Below, in pieces: positions 56,772-64,000 of a stretch of DNA of 64,000 nucleotides. Position numbers and translations under genes: made by a program. Below the pieces are notes generated by a model. The model was given only the letters and a program-made list of their open reading frames with translations. It did no database searches and was not told where the DNA came from. This DNA is from DATLXU01 sp035575515 (GTDB lineage: Bacteria > Acidobacteriota > Blastocatellia > UBA7656): assembly GCA_035575515.1 (NCBI GenBank), contig DATLXU010000074.1, positions 1-64,000 of the forward strand, written 5' to 3'. Each line of letters begins with the position of its first letter. The stretch's first letter is position 1.

Positions 56772-59135
56772 ATGCTAAGAAAGTACTCGATTGTTAGCGT
56801 TTTGATTTATCTAATCGCTATTGTGTTCTTGTCTGCGACTTCAATGGCTCAGACTGAGCGGACTCGTGTTCAAGGGACCGTAACCGACCCGTCGGGAGAA
56901 AGAGTAGCCGGTGCGCGCGTGTTGCTGAGAGATGCGGCTGGCCTGGTTGTTTATCAAACCTACTCAGACAGCGAAGGCCGCTTCGTGTTTCCTGAAGTAG
57001 AGAAAGGCCGCTATAGGCTCACTGTCGAAGCTGCGGGATTCGCGCAGGCAGGGAAGCCTATGATTGACTTGAGTGACATTGAAAAGACACCTGCTCAGCC
57101 TATCGTCGTCAACGTTAGACTTGACGTGGCGGCAATATCGGATCAGATAGTGGTTACAGCGACTCGCACGGAGTCAGCGACAGTGCAGCTTGGCGGTTCG
57201 ATAACGGTAATAACCGGTGACGAAATCGAACGCGCGCATCAGTCGCTCGTCTCTGAGTCGTTGCGCGTGATACCGGGCCTGACTGTAGCGCAGACGGGCG
57301 GGCGAGGCGGACTCACTTCAATCTTTTCGCGCGGCGGCGAATCCGACTACAACAAAGTCCTTATAGACGGTGTGCCGGTAAATGCGGCTGGCGGCTTATT
57401 CGATTTCGGGTCGCTCACAACGGAAAACCTTGAGCGAATAGAAGTGGCGCGCGGGCCGCAAAGCGCGCTCTTTGGCTCAGATGCGATGACGAGTGTTATT
57501 CAGCTATTGACGCGGCGCGGCTCAACCCCCACACCTGAGTTTGAAATGACTGGAGAAGGCGGCAGCTTCGATTTTCATCGCGAGACAGCGCGCTTGTCAG
57601 GGCTTGCAGGGCCATTCGATTATTCCGCCAGCTTCGGATTTCAATCAACAGACGGGCGATTTCAAAACAGCAATTACATCAATCGCTCGGCTTCCTTAAG
57701 TCTTGGTTATCGTTTCTCAGATAACGCTGACGCGCGCGTGACGGCACGCTCAAACAACAACACGCTCGGCGTGCCCGGCCCGACCGCCGCTTTGTTTGCC
57801 GACCCGGACCAACGACAGCGACATCACGACGTTGCGCTGTCGTCTGCATTCAATTTCAGAGCGCCAGAGCGATGGCATCAATCAGCGCGTCTCATCTATT
57901 CCGAGTTCGACACGCACAACTTTGATCGCGCGGCGCAAGACCTGACACGCCCCGACAGGCCGCCGCTCGGCGCGGGCGCGTTCGGCCCTGATTTCGCTTT
58001 CTCGTTTCGCAATCACCAGAAGCGCGCAGGCTTTCAGTATCAAAGCGTCGCTGCGATTTTTTCGTCAAACGTCGTAACAGCAGGGGTTGATTTTGAGCGC
58101 GAGTCGGCTGTGTTTACTGATGATTTCAGCCGCGTTTCGCCCGCGCGCAACAATCTTGGAGTTTACATTCAAGATCAATTCGCGTGGCGCGAGCGATTGT
58201 TTGCTACGGCAGGCATTCGCGTCGAGCGTAATTCTGGCCGCGTGCCTGATGATCTGAGAGCCGCTCTTTTGTCTCTGGGATCAATCGCACCCGCAGGCGA
58301 GGCTGGATTTGGCACAACGGCGAATCCGAAGCTCGCGGTTTCATTTCTTGCTCATGGTCATCGCGAACGAACCACCTTCGGAGCGACGCGCCTGAAAGCC
58401 AGTTTCGGAACAGGAATCAAAGAGCCGCAGCTTGACGAAGCATTCAGCCCGAACATCTTCTTCCTTGGAAACCCTGCTCTCAATCCCGAACGTTCGATCA
58501 GCTTTGAGGTTGGCGCGGTACAAGAGTTCGCGTCGCGCCGCGCGAGCGTCGAGATCACTTACTTCGACAACCGCTTCCGAGATTTGATTGTTTTTGTATC
58601 CGACCCGATTACGTTTGGGCCGATCAAGCTTGCGGACGGAAGGCTCACAAATTTTATAAATCAGGATCGCGCGTCTGCCAGAGGGCTGGAGATGGTTGCG
58701 GCGACCCGTCCTGTCAGGCAACTTCGCGCCTCAGCGAGTTATACCTTTTTGCGTTCGCGCCTTGAACGCGCTGATGGCTCAAGCGCGCTGGAAGTCGGGT
58801 TGCCGCTGCTGCGCAGACCCACGCACTCAGGCTCGATTGAATTGAGCTGGGTCGCCGAGCGGTTCGACATCAGCGTTGACGGAACATTCCTTGGAAGGCG
58901 GCGCGATTTTGACCCTGTGACTTTCGCGAGGTTTGATGCAACGAGCAAGCCGATCTTTAATGATGGCTATGCGAGGCTGAACGCTTCAGGCTCGTATCAC
59001 TTCAACAACAGAATCACAGCGTTTGCTCGCGTGGAGAACTTCTTGAATCGAGACTATCAGGAAATTCTAGGTTTTCCGGCTTACCGTTTGAACTTCAGCG
59101 CAGGGCTTCGATTAAGACTTGGAGGCGGGAAATGA
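56772..59135 (+). CDS. TonB-dependent receptor, probably for cobalamin (BtuB-like)
   Basis: The 787-aa outer-membrane receptor has a signal peptide (core VSVLIYLIAIVFLSATS). A carboxypeptidase-regulatory domain follows (VQGTVTDPSGERVAGARVLL). The TonB box and plug come next (DQIVVTATRTESATVQLGGS, IPGLTVAQTGGRGGLTSIF, VLIDGVPVN, VARGPQSALFGSDAMTSVIQ), and then a beta-barrel ending in LNFSAGLRLRLGGGK. The ATG at 56772 is chosen because AAGGAG stands six bases upstream; an in-frame ATG at 56754 overlaps the btuD stop. Position at the end of a riboswitch-controlled corrinoid operon makes B12 the likely substrate. The N-terminal extra domain is unlike E. coli BtuB. Confidence 0.9.
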   Translation: MLRKYSIVSVLIYLIAIVFLSATSMAQTERTRVQGTVTDPSGERVAGARVLLRDAAGLVVYQTYSDSEGRFVFPEVEKGRYRLTVEAAGFAQAGKPMIDLSDIEKTPAQPIVVNVRLDVAAISDQIVVTATRTESATVQLGGSITVITGDEIERAHQSLVSESLRVIPGLTVAQTGGRGGLTSIFSRGGESDYNKVLIDGVPVNAAGGLFDFGSLTTENLERIEVARGPQSALFGSDAMTSVIQLLTRRGSTPTPEFEMTGEGGSFDFHRETARLSGLAGPFDYSASFGFQSTDGRFQNSNYINRSASLSLGYRFSDNADARVTARSNNNTLGVPGPTAALFADPDQRQRHHDVALSSAFNFRAPERWHQSARLIYSEFDTHNFDRAAQDLTRPDRPPLGAGAFGPDFAFSFRNHQKRAGFQYQSVAAIFSSNVVTAGVDFERESAVFTDDFSRVSPARNNLGVYIQDQFAWRERLFATAGIRVERNSGRVPDDLRAALLSLGSIAPAGEAGFGTTANPKLAVSFLAHGHRERTTFGATRLKASFGTGIKEPQLDEAFSPNIFFLGNPALNPERSISFEVGAVQEFASRRASVEITYFDNRFRDLIVFVSDPITFGPIKLADGRLTNFINQDRASARGLEMVAATRPVRQLRASASYTFLRSRLERADGSSALEVGLPLLRRPTHSGSIELSWVAERFDISVDGTFLGRRRDFDPVTFARFDATSKPIFNDGYARLNASGSYHFNNRITAFARVENFLNRDYQEILGFPAYRLNFSAGLRLRLGGGK

Positions 59136-59223
59136 TGCTCAGATTCTGCTGCTGATTTAAATGGCAGGGACACAGATATTCTTATGTGAGGAATTAAAGC
59201 TGATCTTAAACTTCAGGTCGCGG

Positions 59224-59433
59224 CTAAGCTGCCTGACTAGAGGCTCCTTCACGCTTCAACATTCGGCTGTACATCTCGCGCAGGCGCATGGCCAATTCCA
59301 AGCGCTTGCGCGAGGTTCCCATCAGCTTCTTGTTGCCCCGCTGACGGGCCTCCTCAAACATTGCGCGAAGAGAATTAATCTCCTCTTCCTGAGCGCGTAG
59401 CCGCTCTTTGAAATAGTCGTCCGGCATAACCAT
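59224..59433 (-). CDS. Small coiled-coil protein
   Basis: The 69-aa protein is almost fully helical and charged: DDYFKERLRAQEEEINSLRA, then FEEARQRGNKKLMGTSRKRL and a basic C-terminus. The heptad spacing of Leu, Ile and Met predicts a coiled coil. AAGG stands just before the ATG, and a second ATG two codons later has better spacing. It has no signal peptide. It is convergent with the TonB receptor gene. I do not recognise a family; a short reading frame by chance is possible but less likely given the composition. Confidence 0.6.
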   Translation of the reverse strand: MVMPDDYFKERLRAQEEEINSLRAMFEEARQRGNKKLMGTSRKRLELAMRLREMYSRMLKREGASSQAA

Positions 59434-59586
59434 ACAACCTTAAAGGCTAAATCTTCTTTCTTTACAACCGGGGGGAGGGGGAGGCCTTCCCGCTATTCAA
59501 ACGGAGCCGCTTCACTGGCGACTCATCCTCAAATCCGGATTATAACCAATTCATTCATGCTAATCAATTCTTTCCTGCCTGAGTAA

Positions 59587-60144
59587 TCAATGCTCCTCAG
59601 GTTGCAGCGGGGGTTTCTTCCCGCTGTCGCTCACGCTTCCGACAGGAACCGCGTAACCGTCATTGCTGCGCTTTGAAACGCCGAGTTTTTTGAGCACATG
59701 AGCCGACGGGTATCCGGTTTCCTGAAGCCCGTTGTCCGATTGGAACTGCTTCATAGCCTCGATTGTATTTTCGTCGTATTGACCCGAAGCAGGCCCGTCA
59801 AGGTAGCCCGCTTTTATCAGCGCGTTTTGAATCTCAATCACGCGCTCTGACGGAATTGTTGCAGACGACGGGCGTGACAGATCACCTGTTATAGGCGAAG
59901 CTGCATTGCGTCTATGGCGGCGGCGCGAGCGCGCCAGGTAGCGGCCTCGTCGTCCGCGACGCGCAAAGCGGCCTCGCTCGACTCTTGCTCGACTGCCTCG
60001 GACGGCTCGCGCTCGTGAGTGCTTATTTGCGCGCGAGGCTGAAGCGCGGCCACGGGAACGCAAGCGTTTGGCTTCCGCCCAGTCGCCGCTCATCAACACT
60101 ATCGCGAGCGCAATGGATAGAATCGGAATCCACATCTTTCGCAT
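59587..60144 (-). CDS. Secreted peptidoglycan-binding-domain protein with Arg-rich linker
   Basis: The 185-aa protein has a signal peptide (core IPILSIALAIVLMSG). It then has a strongly basic stretch of about 60 residues made of Arg, Ser, Ala and Gly (RRGRRGRYLARSRRRHRR and similar), and a PG_binding_1 domain (about 100-150: VIEIQNALIKAGYLDGPASG, YDENTIEAMKQFQSDNGLQ). The domain should bind murein, and the basic part could contact teichoic-like polymers, LPS or nucleic acid. No catalytic domain is attached. It is divergent from the ymdB gene. Confidence 0.88.
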   Translation of the reverse strand: MRKMWIPILSIALAIVLMSGDWAEAKRLRSRGRASASRANKHSRARAVRGSRARVERGRFARRGRRGRYLARSRRRHRRNAASPITGDLSRPSSATIPSERVIEIQNALIKAGYLDGPASGQYDENTIEAMKQFQSDNGLQETGYPSAHVLKKLGVSKRSNDGYAVPVGSVSDSGKKPPLQPEEH

Positions 60145-60291
60145 AATCTTGTTCCTTGAGGTTCCGGCGGTGAATTATATCATCGCTATCCAGACTATCA
60201 AACTTAGTTATGAACTATTTCGCTCGTCGGTCAGAGCTATCTCGTTAGTCTAAGCGACTCTTTCCATGATTTAATAGGAACAGGAGGGAGA

Positions 60292-61077
60292 ATGAAAGTC
60301 ATCATCATTGGCGACGTGGTAGGCAAGCCTGGCAGGAGGATTCTCTGCGCGTCGCTCCGTAGATTGAAAGAGGAGCACGAAGCCGAATTCATCGTCGCCA
60401 ACGTCGAGAACGCGGCGGAAGGCGCGGGCGTGGTGCCGCGCGTGGGAGATGAAATCCTGGCGGCTGGCGTTGACGTGATGACTTCGGGCAATCACATCTA
60501 CGATAAAAAAGAGGTTATCGGCTATATCGAAAAACAGCCGCGATTGCTTCGACCGGCAAACTACGCGCCCGAAGCGCCGGGACGCGGCTTATGGATAGGC
60601 TCGTCGTCGTCGGGCACTCCCATCGCCGTTATAAATATTCAGGGCAGGGTCTTTATGCCGCTCACGGATTGCCCTTTTAGGACGGCTGATCGGTTGATTG
60701 CTGAAATAGGAAATCGCGCGCAGGTGATAATAGTTGACCATCACGCGGAAGCGACTTCTGAGAAGCAGGCGATGGGCCGCTATCTCGATGGCCGCGTTTG
60801 TGTAGTCGTCGGCACGCACACTCACGTTCAAACTGCTGATGAGCAAATTCTGCCGGGAGGAACTGCATACATCACCGATCTCGGAATGACCGGCCCGCAC
60901 GATGGAATCATCGGCGTTCAGTCTGAGCTGGTGTTGAACCGGTTTCTGCGCGGGATGCCTACGCGGTTTGAGACTGCCAGCCGCGACATTCAACTGAATG
61001 GTGTGGTGGTTGAGATAGACGAACGAACAGGCAATGCCGTCAGCATCGAGAGGATTCGTGTAAGGGAACAGGAATAA
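60292..61077 (+). CDS. YmdB-type metallophosphoesterase (TIGR00282)
   Basis: The 261-aa protein belongs to the calcineurin-like family of B. subtilis YmdB, a phosphodiesterase reported to act on 2',3'-cyclic nucleotides. Metal-binding motifs are KVIIIGDVVGKPGRRIL at the start, IVANVENAAEGAG near 36, VMTSGNHIYDKKEVIGYI near 63, VIIVDHHAEATSEKQAM near 143 and VVGTHTHVQTADEQILPGG near 170, followed by YITDLGMTGPHDGIIG. Length is exactly that of the family. AGGAGGGAG precedes the ATG. No rny (RNase Y) gene, its common neighbour, is visible here. Confidence 0.94.
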   Translation: MKVIIIGDVVGKPGRRILCASLRRLKEEHEAEFIVANVENAAEGAGVVPRVGDEILAAGVDVMTSGNHIYDKKEVIGYIEKQPRLLRPANYAPEAPGRGLWIGSSSSGTPIAVINIQGRVFMPLTDCPFRTADRLIAEIGNRAQVIIVDHHAEATSEKQAMGRYLDGRVCVVVGTHTHVQTADEQILPGGTAYITDLGMTGPHDGIIGVQSELVLNRFLRGMPTRFETASRDIQLNGVVVEIDERTGNAVSIERIRVREQE

Positions 61078-61141
61078 GTCGTTGCCAAACCTGATCTCAG
61101 AATGCGCAAGTCGTTTTCCCCGTTCCCCATTAACTGTTTCC

Positions 61142-62494
61142 CTAGAGCGAAGCCTCGATTGCTTCTTCAAAAACCGTCAGCGCAAAGTCAGCTTGCTCCT
61201 TATCAATTATCAACGGCGGCGAGAAGCGAATGGCAGATTCGCCCGCGCCTTGAATTATGAGGCCGCGATTGAAGCATTCGACAACAATCTTATCTCGCAG
61301 TTCAGGCCAAGCCTGTGTAGCCTCGCGGTCATGGGCAATCTCAATTCCGATCATCAACCCTAGCCCGCGAACGTCTGTGATGACAGACTGGCGCTGCTGC
61401 ATCTCTTTCAGCCTGTCAATCAAGTATGCGCCGATCACGGCGGCGTTTTGCATGACTCCGTTTTCTAGTATTTCAAACGTCTTGAGCGCGGCGACTATCG
61501 CAACTGGGTTCCCGCCAAAAGTTGAAGCGTGCGCGCCGACGTGCCAGCGCATCAGGTCTTCGCGCGCAATCGTCACGCCGAGCGGCAACCCGCCGCCAAT
61601 CGCCTTCGCCATGCACATAATATCGGGCACGGTGTCGAAGTGCTCGACTGCCCACAGCTTTCCCGTGCGCCCCATGCCTGATTGAACTTCATCAACTATT
61701 AGCAAGATTCCGTGCTTATCGCAGATGCGGCGAAGCTCAGGCAGAAAATCCGGCGACGGAACCACGTAGCCGCCTTCGCCCTGAACCGGCTCGACGATTA
61801 TCGCGGCGCAGTCTTCGGGGGGGACCGTAGTGCGAAAGATTGTCTCTTCTATGTAGCGGGCGACTCTGCGGCCAACGCTTTCGCCATCGCGCCGCTCAAG
61901 CGGGAAGCGAATAGGGTTGGCATAGGGAACATGAGTCACATCCAGAGCCTGCGCGCCAAATCCTCTGCGCTGCGCGGCCTTCGATGCGGTGAGCGAAAGC
62001 GTGCCGAAAGTGCGCCCGTGAAATGCGCCGCGAAAGGCAATGAACTTTTGTCGCCCTGTAGAGTAGATTGCGGCCTTAAGCGCGCCTTCCATCGCTTCCG
62101 CGCCAGAGTTGCCGTAGTGGACTCGCTTCACAAAATCGCCGGGCGTTACCTGATTCAGTTTTTCGGCAAGCTCTGTCTGATGCGGGTAATAGTAATCCGT
62201 GCCGGAGATGTGAGTGAATTCGCGCGCCTGTTGCGCGATGACTTCAGCGATTTCGGGATGAGCGTGGCCGAGCGCCGCAACCGCAACGCCCGCGTTGAAG
62301 TCCAGGAAAGTGTTTCCGTCAACGTCTTCTATGATTGCGCCGTAGCCCCTCCGCGCCATCAGCGGATAGCTTCGCGTGTAGCTCGGCGAGACGTACTTTG
62401 CATCTTTTTCGAGAAGCTCTATTGTCTTCGGTCCGGGCAATTCGGTTTTGATTTCGGGCAGCTTGGGCCGCCTTGTTTCGTATGTTGTTTGCAT
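61142..62494 (-). CDS. Class III PLP-dependent aminotransferase (GABA/acetylornithine type)
   Basis: The 450-aa protein shows the class III fold: DVDGNTFLDFNAGVAVAALG near residue 58, the PLP-phosphate segment YGNSGAEAMEGALKAA near 125, FRGAFHGRTFGTLSLTASK, the ring-binding IVDEVQSGMGRTG with the aspartate near 262, and CMAKAIGGGLPLGV with the Schiff-base lysine near 289. It resembles 4-aminobutyrate and related omega-aminotransferases more than ArgD, by its length and N-terminus, but the amine substrate cannot be told from sequence. GGAGG stands five bases before the ATG. A short leader ORF and a promoter lie upstream. Confidence 0.88.
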   Translation of the reverse strand: MQTTYETRRPKLPEIKTELPGPKTIELLEKDAKYVSPSYTRSYPLMARRGYGAIIEDVDGNTFLDFNAGVAVAALGHAHPEIAEVIAQQAREFTHISGTDYYYPHQTELAEKLNQVTPGDFVKRVHYGNSGAEAMEGALKAAIYSTGRQKFIAFRGAFHGRTFGTLSLTASKAAQRRGFGAQALDVTHVPYANPIRFPLERRDGESVGRRVARYIEETIFRTTVPPEDCAAIIVEPVQGEGGYVVPSPDFLPELRRICDKHGILLIVDEVQSGMGRTGKLWAVEHFDTVPDIMCMAKAIGGGLPLGVTIAREDLMRWHVGAHASTFGGNPVAIVAALKTFEILENGVMQNAAVIGAYLIDRLKEMQQRQSVITDVRGLGLMIGIEIAHDREATQAWPELRDKIVVECFNRGLIIQGAGESAIRFSPPLIIDKEQADFALTVFEEAIEASL

Positions 62495-62575
62495 AATGCC
62501 TCCATAGGGTTCGATTGAAGGAAATACTCAACAGGATAACTACCTGCGCGGGTTGAAAGATTGAAAGAGAGGAGG

Positions 62576-62635
62576 CTAATCGGCGAAGAGGTCTTTGCGA
62601 ATCTCAAGGGGGGCGCGCGTGAATGCTCGTTTCAT
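62576..62635 (-). CDS. 19-aa leader ORF upstream of the aminotransferase
   Basis: An ATG at 62635 with AGGAAGG nine bases upstream opens a 19-codon frame, MKRAFTRAPLEIRKDLFAD, ending in TAG. It lies in the predicted 5' leader of the aminotransferase mRNA, 81 bases before that gene. No run of one amino acid is present, so classical attenuation is not indicated. It may be a regulatory leader peptide or simply a chance frame with a good ribosome-binding site. Confidence 0.45.
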   Translation of the reverse strand: MKRAFTRAPLEIRKDLFAD

Positions 62636-62665
62636 ATTCAGTTACCTTCCTGATTTACACGATGA

Positions 62666-62694
62666 ATTCTAACACTGCCTGCCTGACGAATCAA
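62666..62694 (-). promoter_or_regulatory. Promoter of the aminotransferase transcript
   Basis: On the minus strand TTGATT (62689-62694) and TAGAAT (62666-62671) are 17 bases apart, close to the sigma-70 consensus. The start would be near 62658, giving a leader of about 160 bases that includes the 19-codon ORF. Confidence 0.65.
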
Positions 62695-62821
62695 ATACCG
62701 CAATAGAGCGGATGAGGCCCGGTTTTGCGCAAAATTGATAGCGTACGAACGGCAGCGTATCGTTAAGAGAGCGCCTTTGAAATTTTTTCGATAAGTTGTG
62801 GCAATTAAACCTGAAAATTTC

Positions 62822-62850
62822 TTGCGCGCGGCATGATGACGTGTTAGATT
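62822..62850 (+). promoter_or_regulatory. Candidate promoter of the GGDEF gene
   Basis: TTGCGC (62822-62827) and TAGATT (62845-62850) are 17 bases apart. The diguanylate cyclase start lies about 300 bases downstream. That stretch has no ORF or repeat that I recognise, so either the leader is long or another promoter exists nearer the gene. Confidence 0.4.
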
Positions 62851-63151
62851 TCATTGTCTAAAGGATTAGTTGAATTGGGGGTAGACTACACGAGGGCTGG
62901 CGCGTCGCTTGATTAACGGGGCTGAGTTCTGGCAACGTTGAACGGCATCGGCAAGCATTAAGAAAAGATTATCTGGCCAAGATCATCCACAGCTTCGGCG
63001 CTTCGCCAACTTTGTCGTCCTCGCATTAAATGAATGTCTCTTGCTCTGCTCGATAGCTGTTATCAATGAAGTGGGAATCGGATTTACAAGCTGTTTGCTC
63101 ATCTGTCTTGGGGCTGAGAGGCTTTGGTCCGATTCATTTTAGGATGCTTTG

Positions 63152-64000
63152 ATGCAGATGCAGCATGAGACATTAAAAACTTCGATCTTTGAATCTGCCT
63201 TGCGATTGCATGAATCGCTCGAAGCTGGCGATGTTGTGTCGAAAGCGATGGAGCTGTTGCCGGGCCTCGTCGAAGCCGAATCGTGGGCGCTGTTCCTGAA
63301 AAGCGACCAAGTCGAGCGGCTGGAGCTTGTGCGCGCCATCAACTCGACGGCGGTTCCGGTCGGGCCGATGCTGGATTTGAATGAAACGAGCATCCCCGTT
63401 GTTCGCGCAGTGACAGAGCGACGTTCAATCTTTGCTGCGAGCGGGCATGATTTGGATCAGCCACAGGGGTGCGACGACCTCGCTGTGTTTTGCGTTCCTT
63501 TGCTTGTCGGCAACCGCATCGTTGGAGCTGTGCAGGCAGCCCGCAGGCGCGCCGGTCAGAGCGAGCCGAACGAAGTTTTCAGTTTTGAAGAAACTCAAGC
63601 CATCGAGCTTGTGTGCGCCTCGCTCGCAAGGGCGCTTGCCAACGCGATTGATTATTTCAACGCAACGCGGCAGACGCTCGTTGACGACCTCACGCGGCTC
63701 TATAACGTGCGCTGTTTGTACCAGACGCTCGACAACGAGATTCGGCGCGCGCGACGTTACGGTTCTGCCGTGTCGGTCGTCTTCATGGACCTTGATGGGT
63801 TCAAGGATGTCAACGACGCTTATGGCCATCGCGCAGGCAGCGTGACGCTGATGGAAGTTGCTGAAGTGATTGCGATGTCTGTGAGGGATTCAGATTTCGT
63901 GGCTCGTTACGGCGGGGACGAATTCGTATTGATGCTGCCGGAAACGGCTGCGCGCAGCGCCGTCCAGATGGCCGAGCGCGTGCGCGAGCGCATTGCAACG
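63152..64000 (+). CDS. GAF-GGDEF diguanylate cyclase (3' truncated)
   Basis: The frame is open to the window end; 283 residues are visible. A GAF-like sensor domain (about 15-165, with AESWALFLKSDQVERLELVR split from FCVPLLVGNRIVGAVQAARR) is followed by a GGDEF domain. In that domain DDLTRLYNVRCLYQTLDNEI opens, VVFMDLDGFKDVNDAYGHRAG carries the Mg-binding aspartate (first 19 residues), and ARYGGDEFVLMLPE is the active site. RDSD five residues before GGDEF is an RxxD inhibitory site, so product inhibition by c-di-GMP is expected. AGGA stands seven bases before the ATG at 63152. No membrane segment is seen. Confidence 0.9.
   Translation, partial: MQMQHETLKTSIFESALRLHESLEAGDVVSKAMELLPGLVEAESWALFLKSDQVERLELVRAINSTAVPVGPMLDLNETSIPVVRAVTERRSIFAASGHDLDQPQGCDDLAVFCVPLLVGNRIVGAVQAARRRAGQSEPNEVFSFEETQAIELVCASLARALANAIDYFNATRQTLVDDLTRLYNVRCLYQTLDNEIRRARRYGSAVSVVFMDLDGFKDVNDAYGHRAGSVTLMEVAEVIAMSVRDSDFVARYGGDEFVLMLPETAARSAVQMAERVRERIAT

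Overview
The window looks like chromosomal DNA of an Acidobacteriota member, probably Blastocatellia-like. The reasons are three secreted proteins with the von Willebrand domain expanded in that phylum, an ECF sigma factor overlapping a multidomain Ser/Thr kinase gene, a very large TonB-dependent receptor with an N-terminal carboxypeptidase-regulatory domain, a FecR/tryptophan-rich envelope protein, and mid-50s GC by eye. The placement is inferred from gene content, not from a phylogenetic marker. I see no transposase, integrase, CRISPR array or rRNA. The only RNA genes or elements found are one tRNA-Glu(CTC) and one cobalamin riboswitch.

Layout, left to right. 1-2832: pyrimidine operon (pyrR 3' part, pyrB, pyrC). 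2907-8157: secreted beta-propeller protein, then an ECF sigma/Ser-Thr kinase pair. 8154-11673: heme genes hemE-hemH-hemY on the minus strand. 11965-16631: DNA glycosylase, MgtE, a Yip1-like protein, a PhoU-like DUF47 protein and a CPBP protease. 16698-22885: two VWA proteins, a FecR/DUF6600-like protein and hemD, all minus. 23267-28696: a lysine-rich TPR protein, then yvcK/glmR, glmU and glmS, a UDP-GlcNAc supply and control block. 28857-39028: two convergent multi-pass GT-C-like membrane proteins, a large VWA protein and an Oar/SusC-like TonB receptor. 39466-44653: ndk, then a tightly overlapping four-gene operon (DUF1460 amidase, GT2, DUF4922/GalT-like nucleotidyltransferase, SpoIID) whose products all lack visible signal peptides. 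44724-49571: gatB, a lipoprotein cyclophilin, two tandem EutN/CcmL shell-vertex genes with a Cys-rich unknown, and an FHA-GAF-HD-GYP regulator. 49704-52889: zinc-ribbon protein, divergent D-aminoacylase-like amidohydrolase, membrane protein. 52923-53383: a frameshifted small zinc-finger gene and tRNA-Glu with its promoter. 53429-59135: a complete cobalamin uptake locus (promoter, riboswitch, terminator, btuF, btuC, btuD, TonB receptor). 59224-64000: small coiled-coil protein, peptidoglycan-binding protein, YmdB-type phosphoesterase, class III aminotransferase with a short upstream leader ORF, and the start of a GAF-GGDEF diguanylate cyclase.

The strongest unexplained structure is a set of degenerate 7-bp-period repeats in many intergenic gaps. 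They occur in several unrelated sequence versions, often as facing arms that would fold into long hairpins. Several have overrun gene ends or the ribosome-binding region. The best candidate for an undescribed pathway is the DUF1460-GT2-DUF4922-SpoIID operon at 40098-44653. A second is the isolated EutN pair with its unknown partner at 46971-47984.
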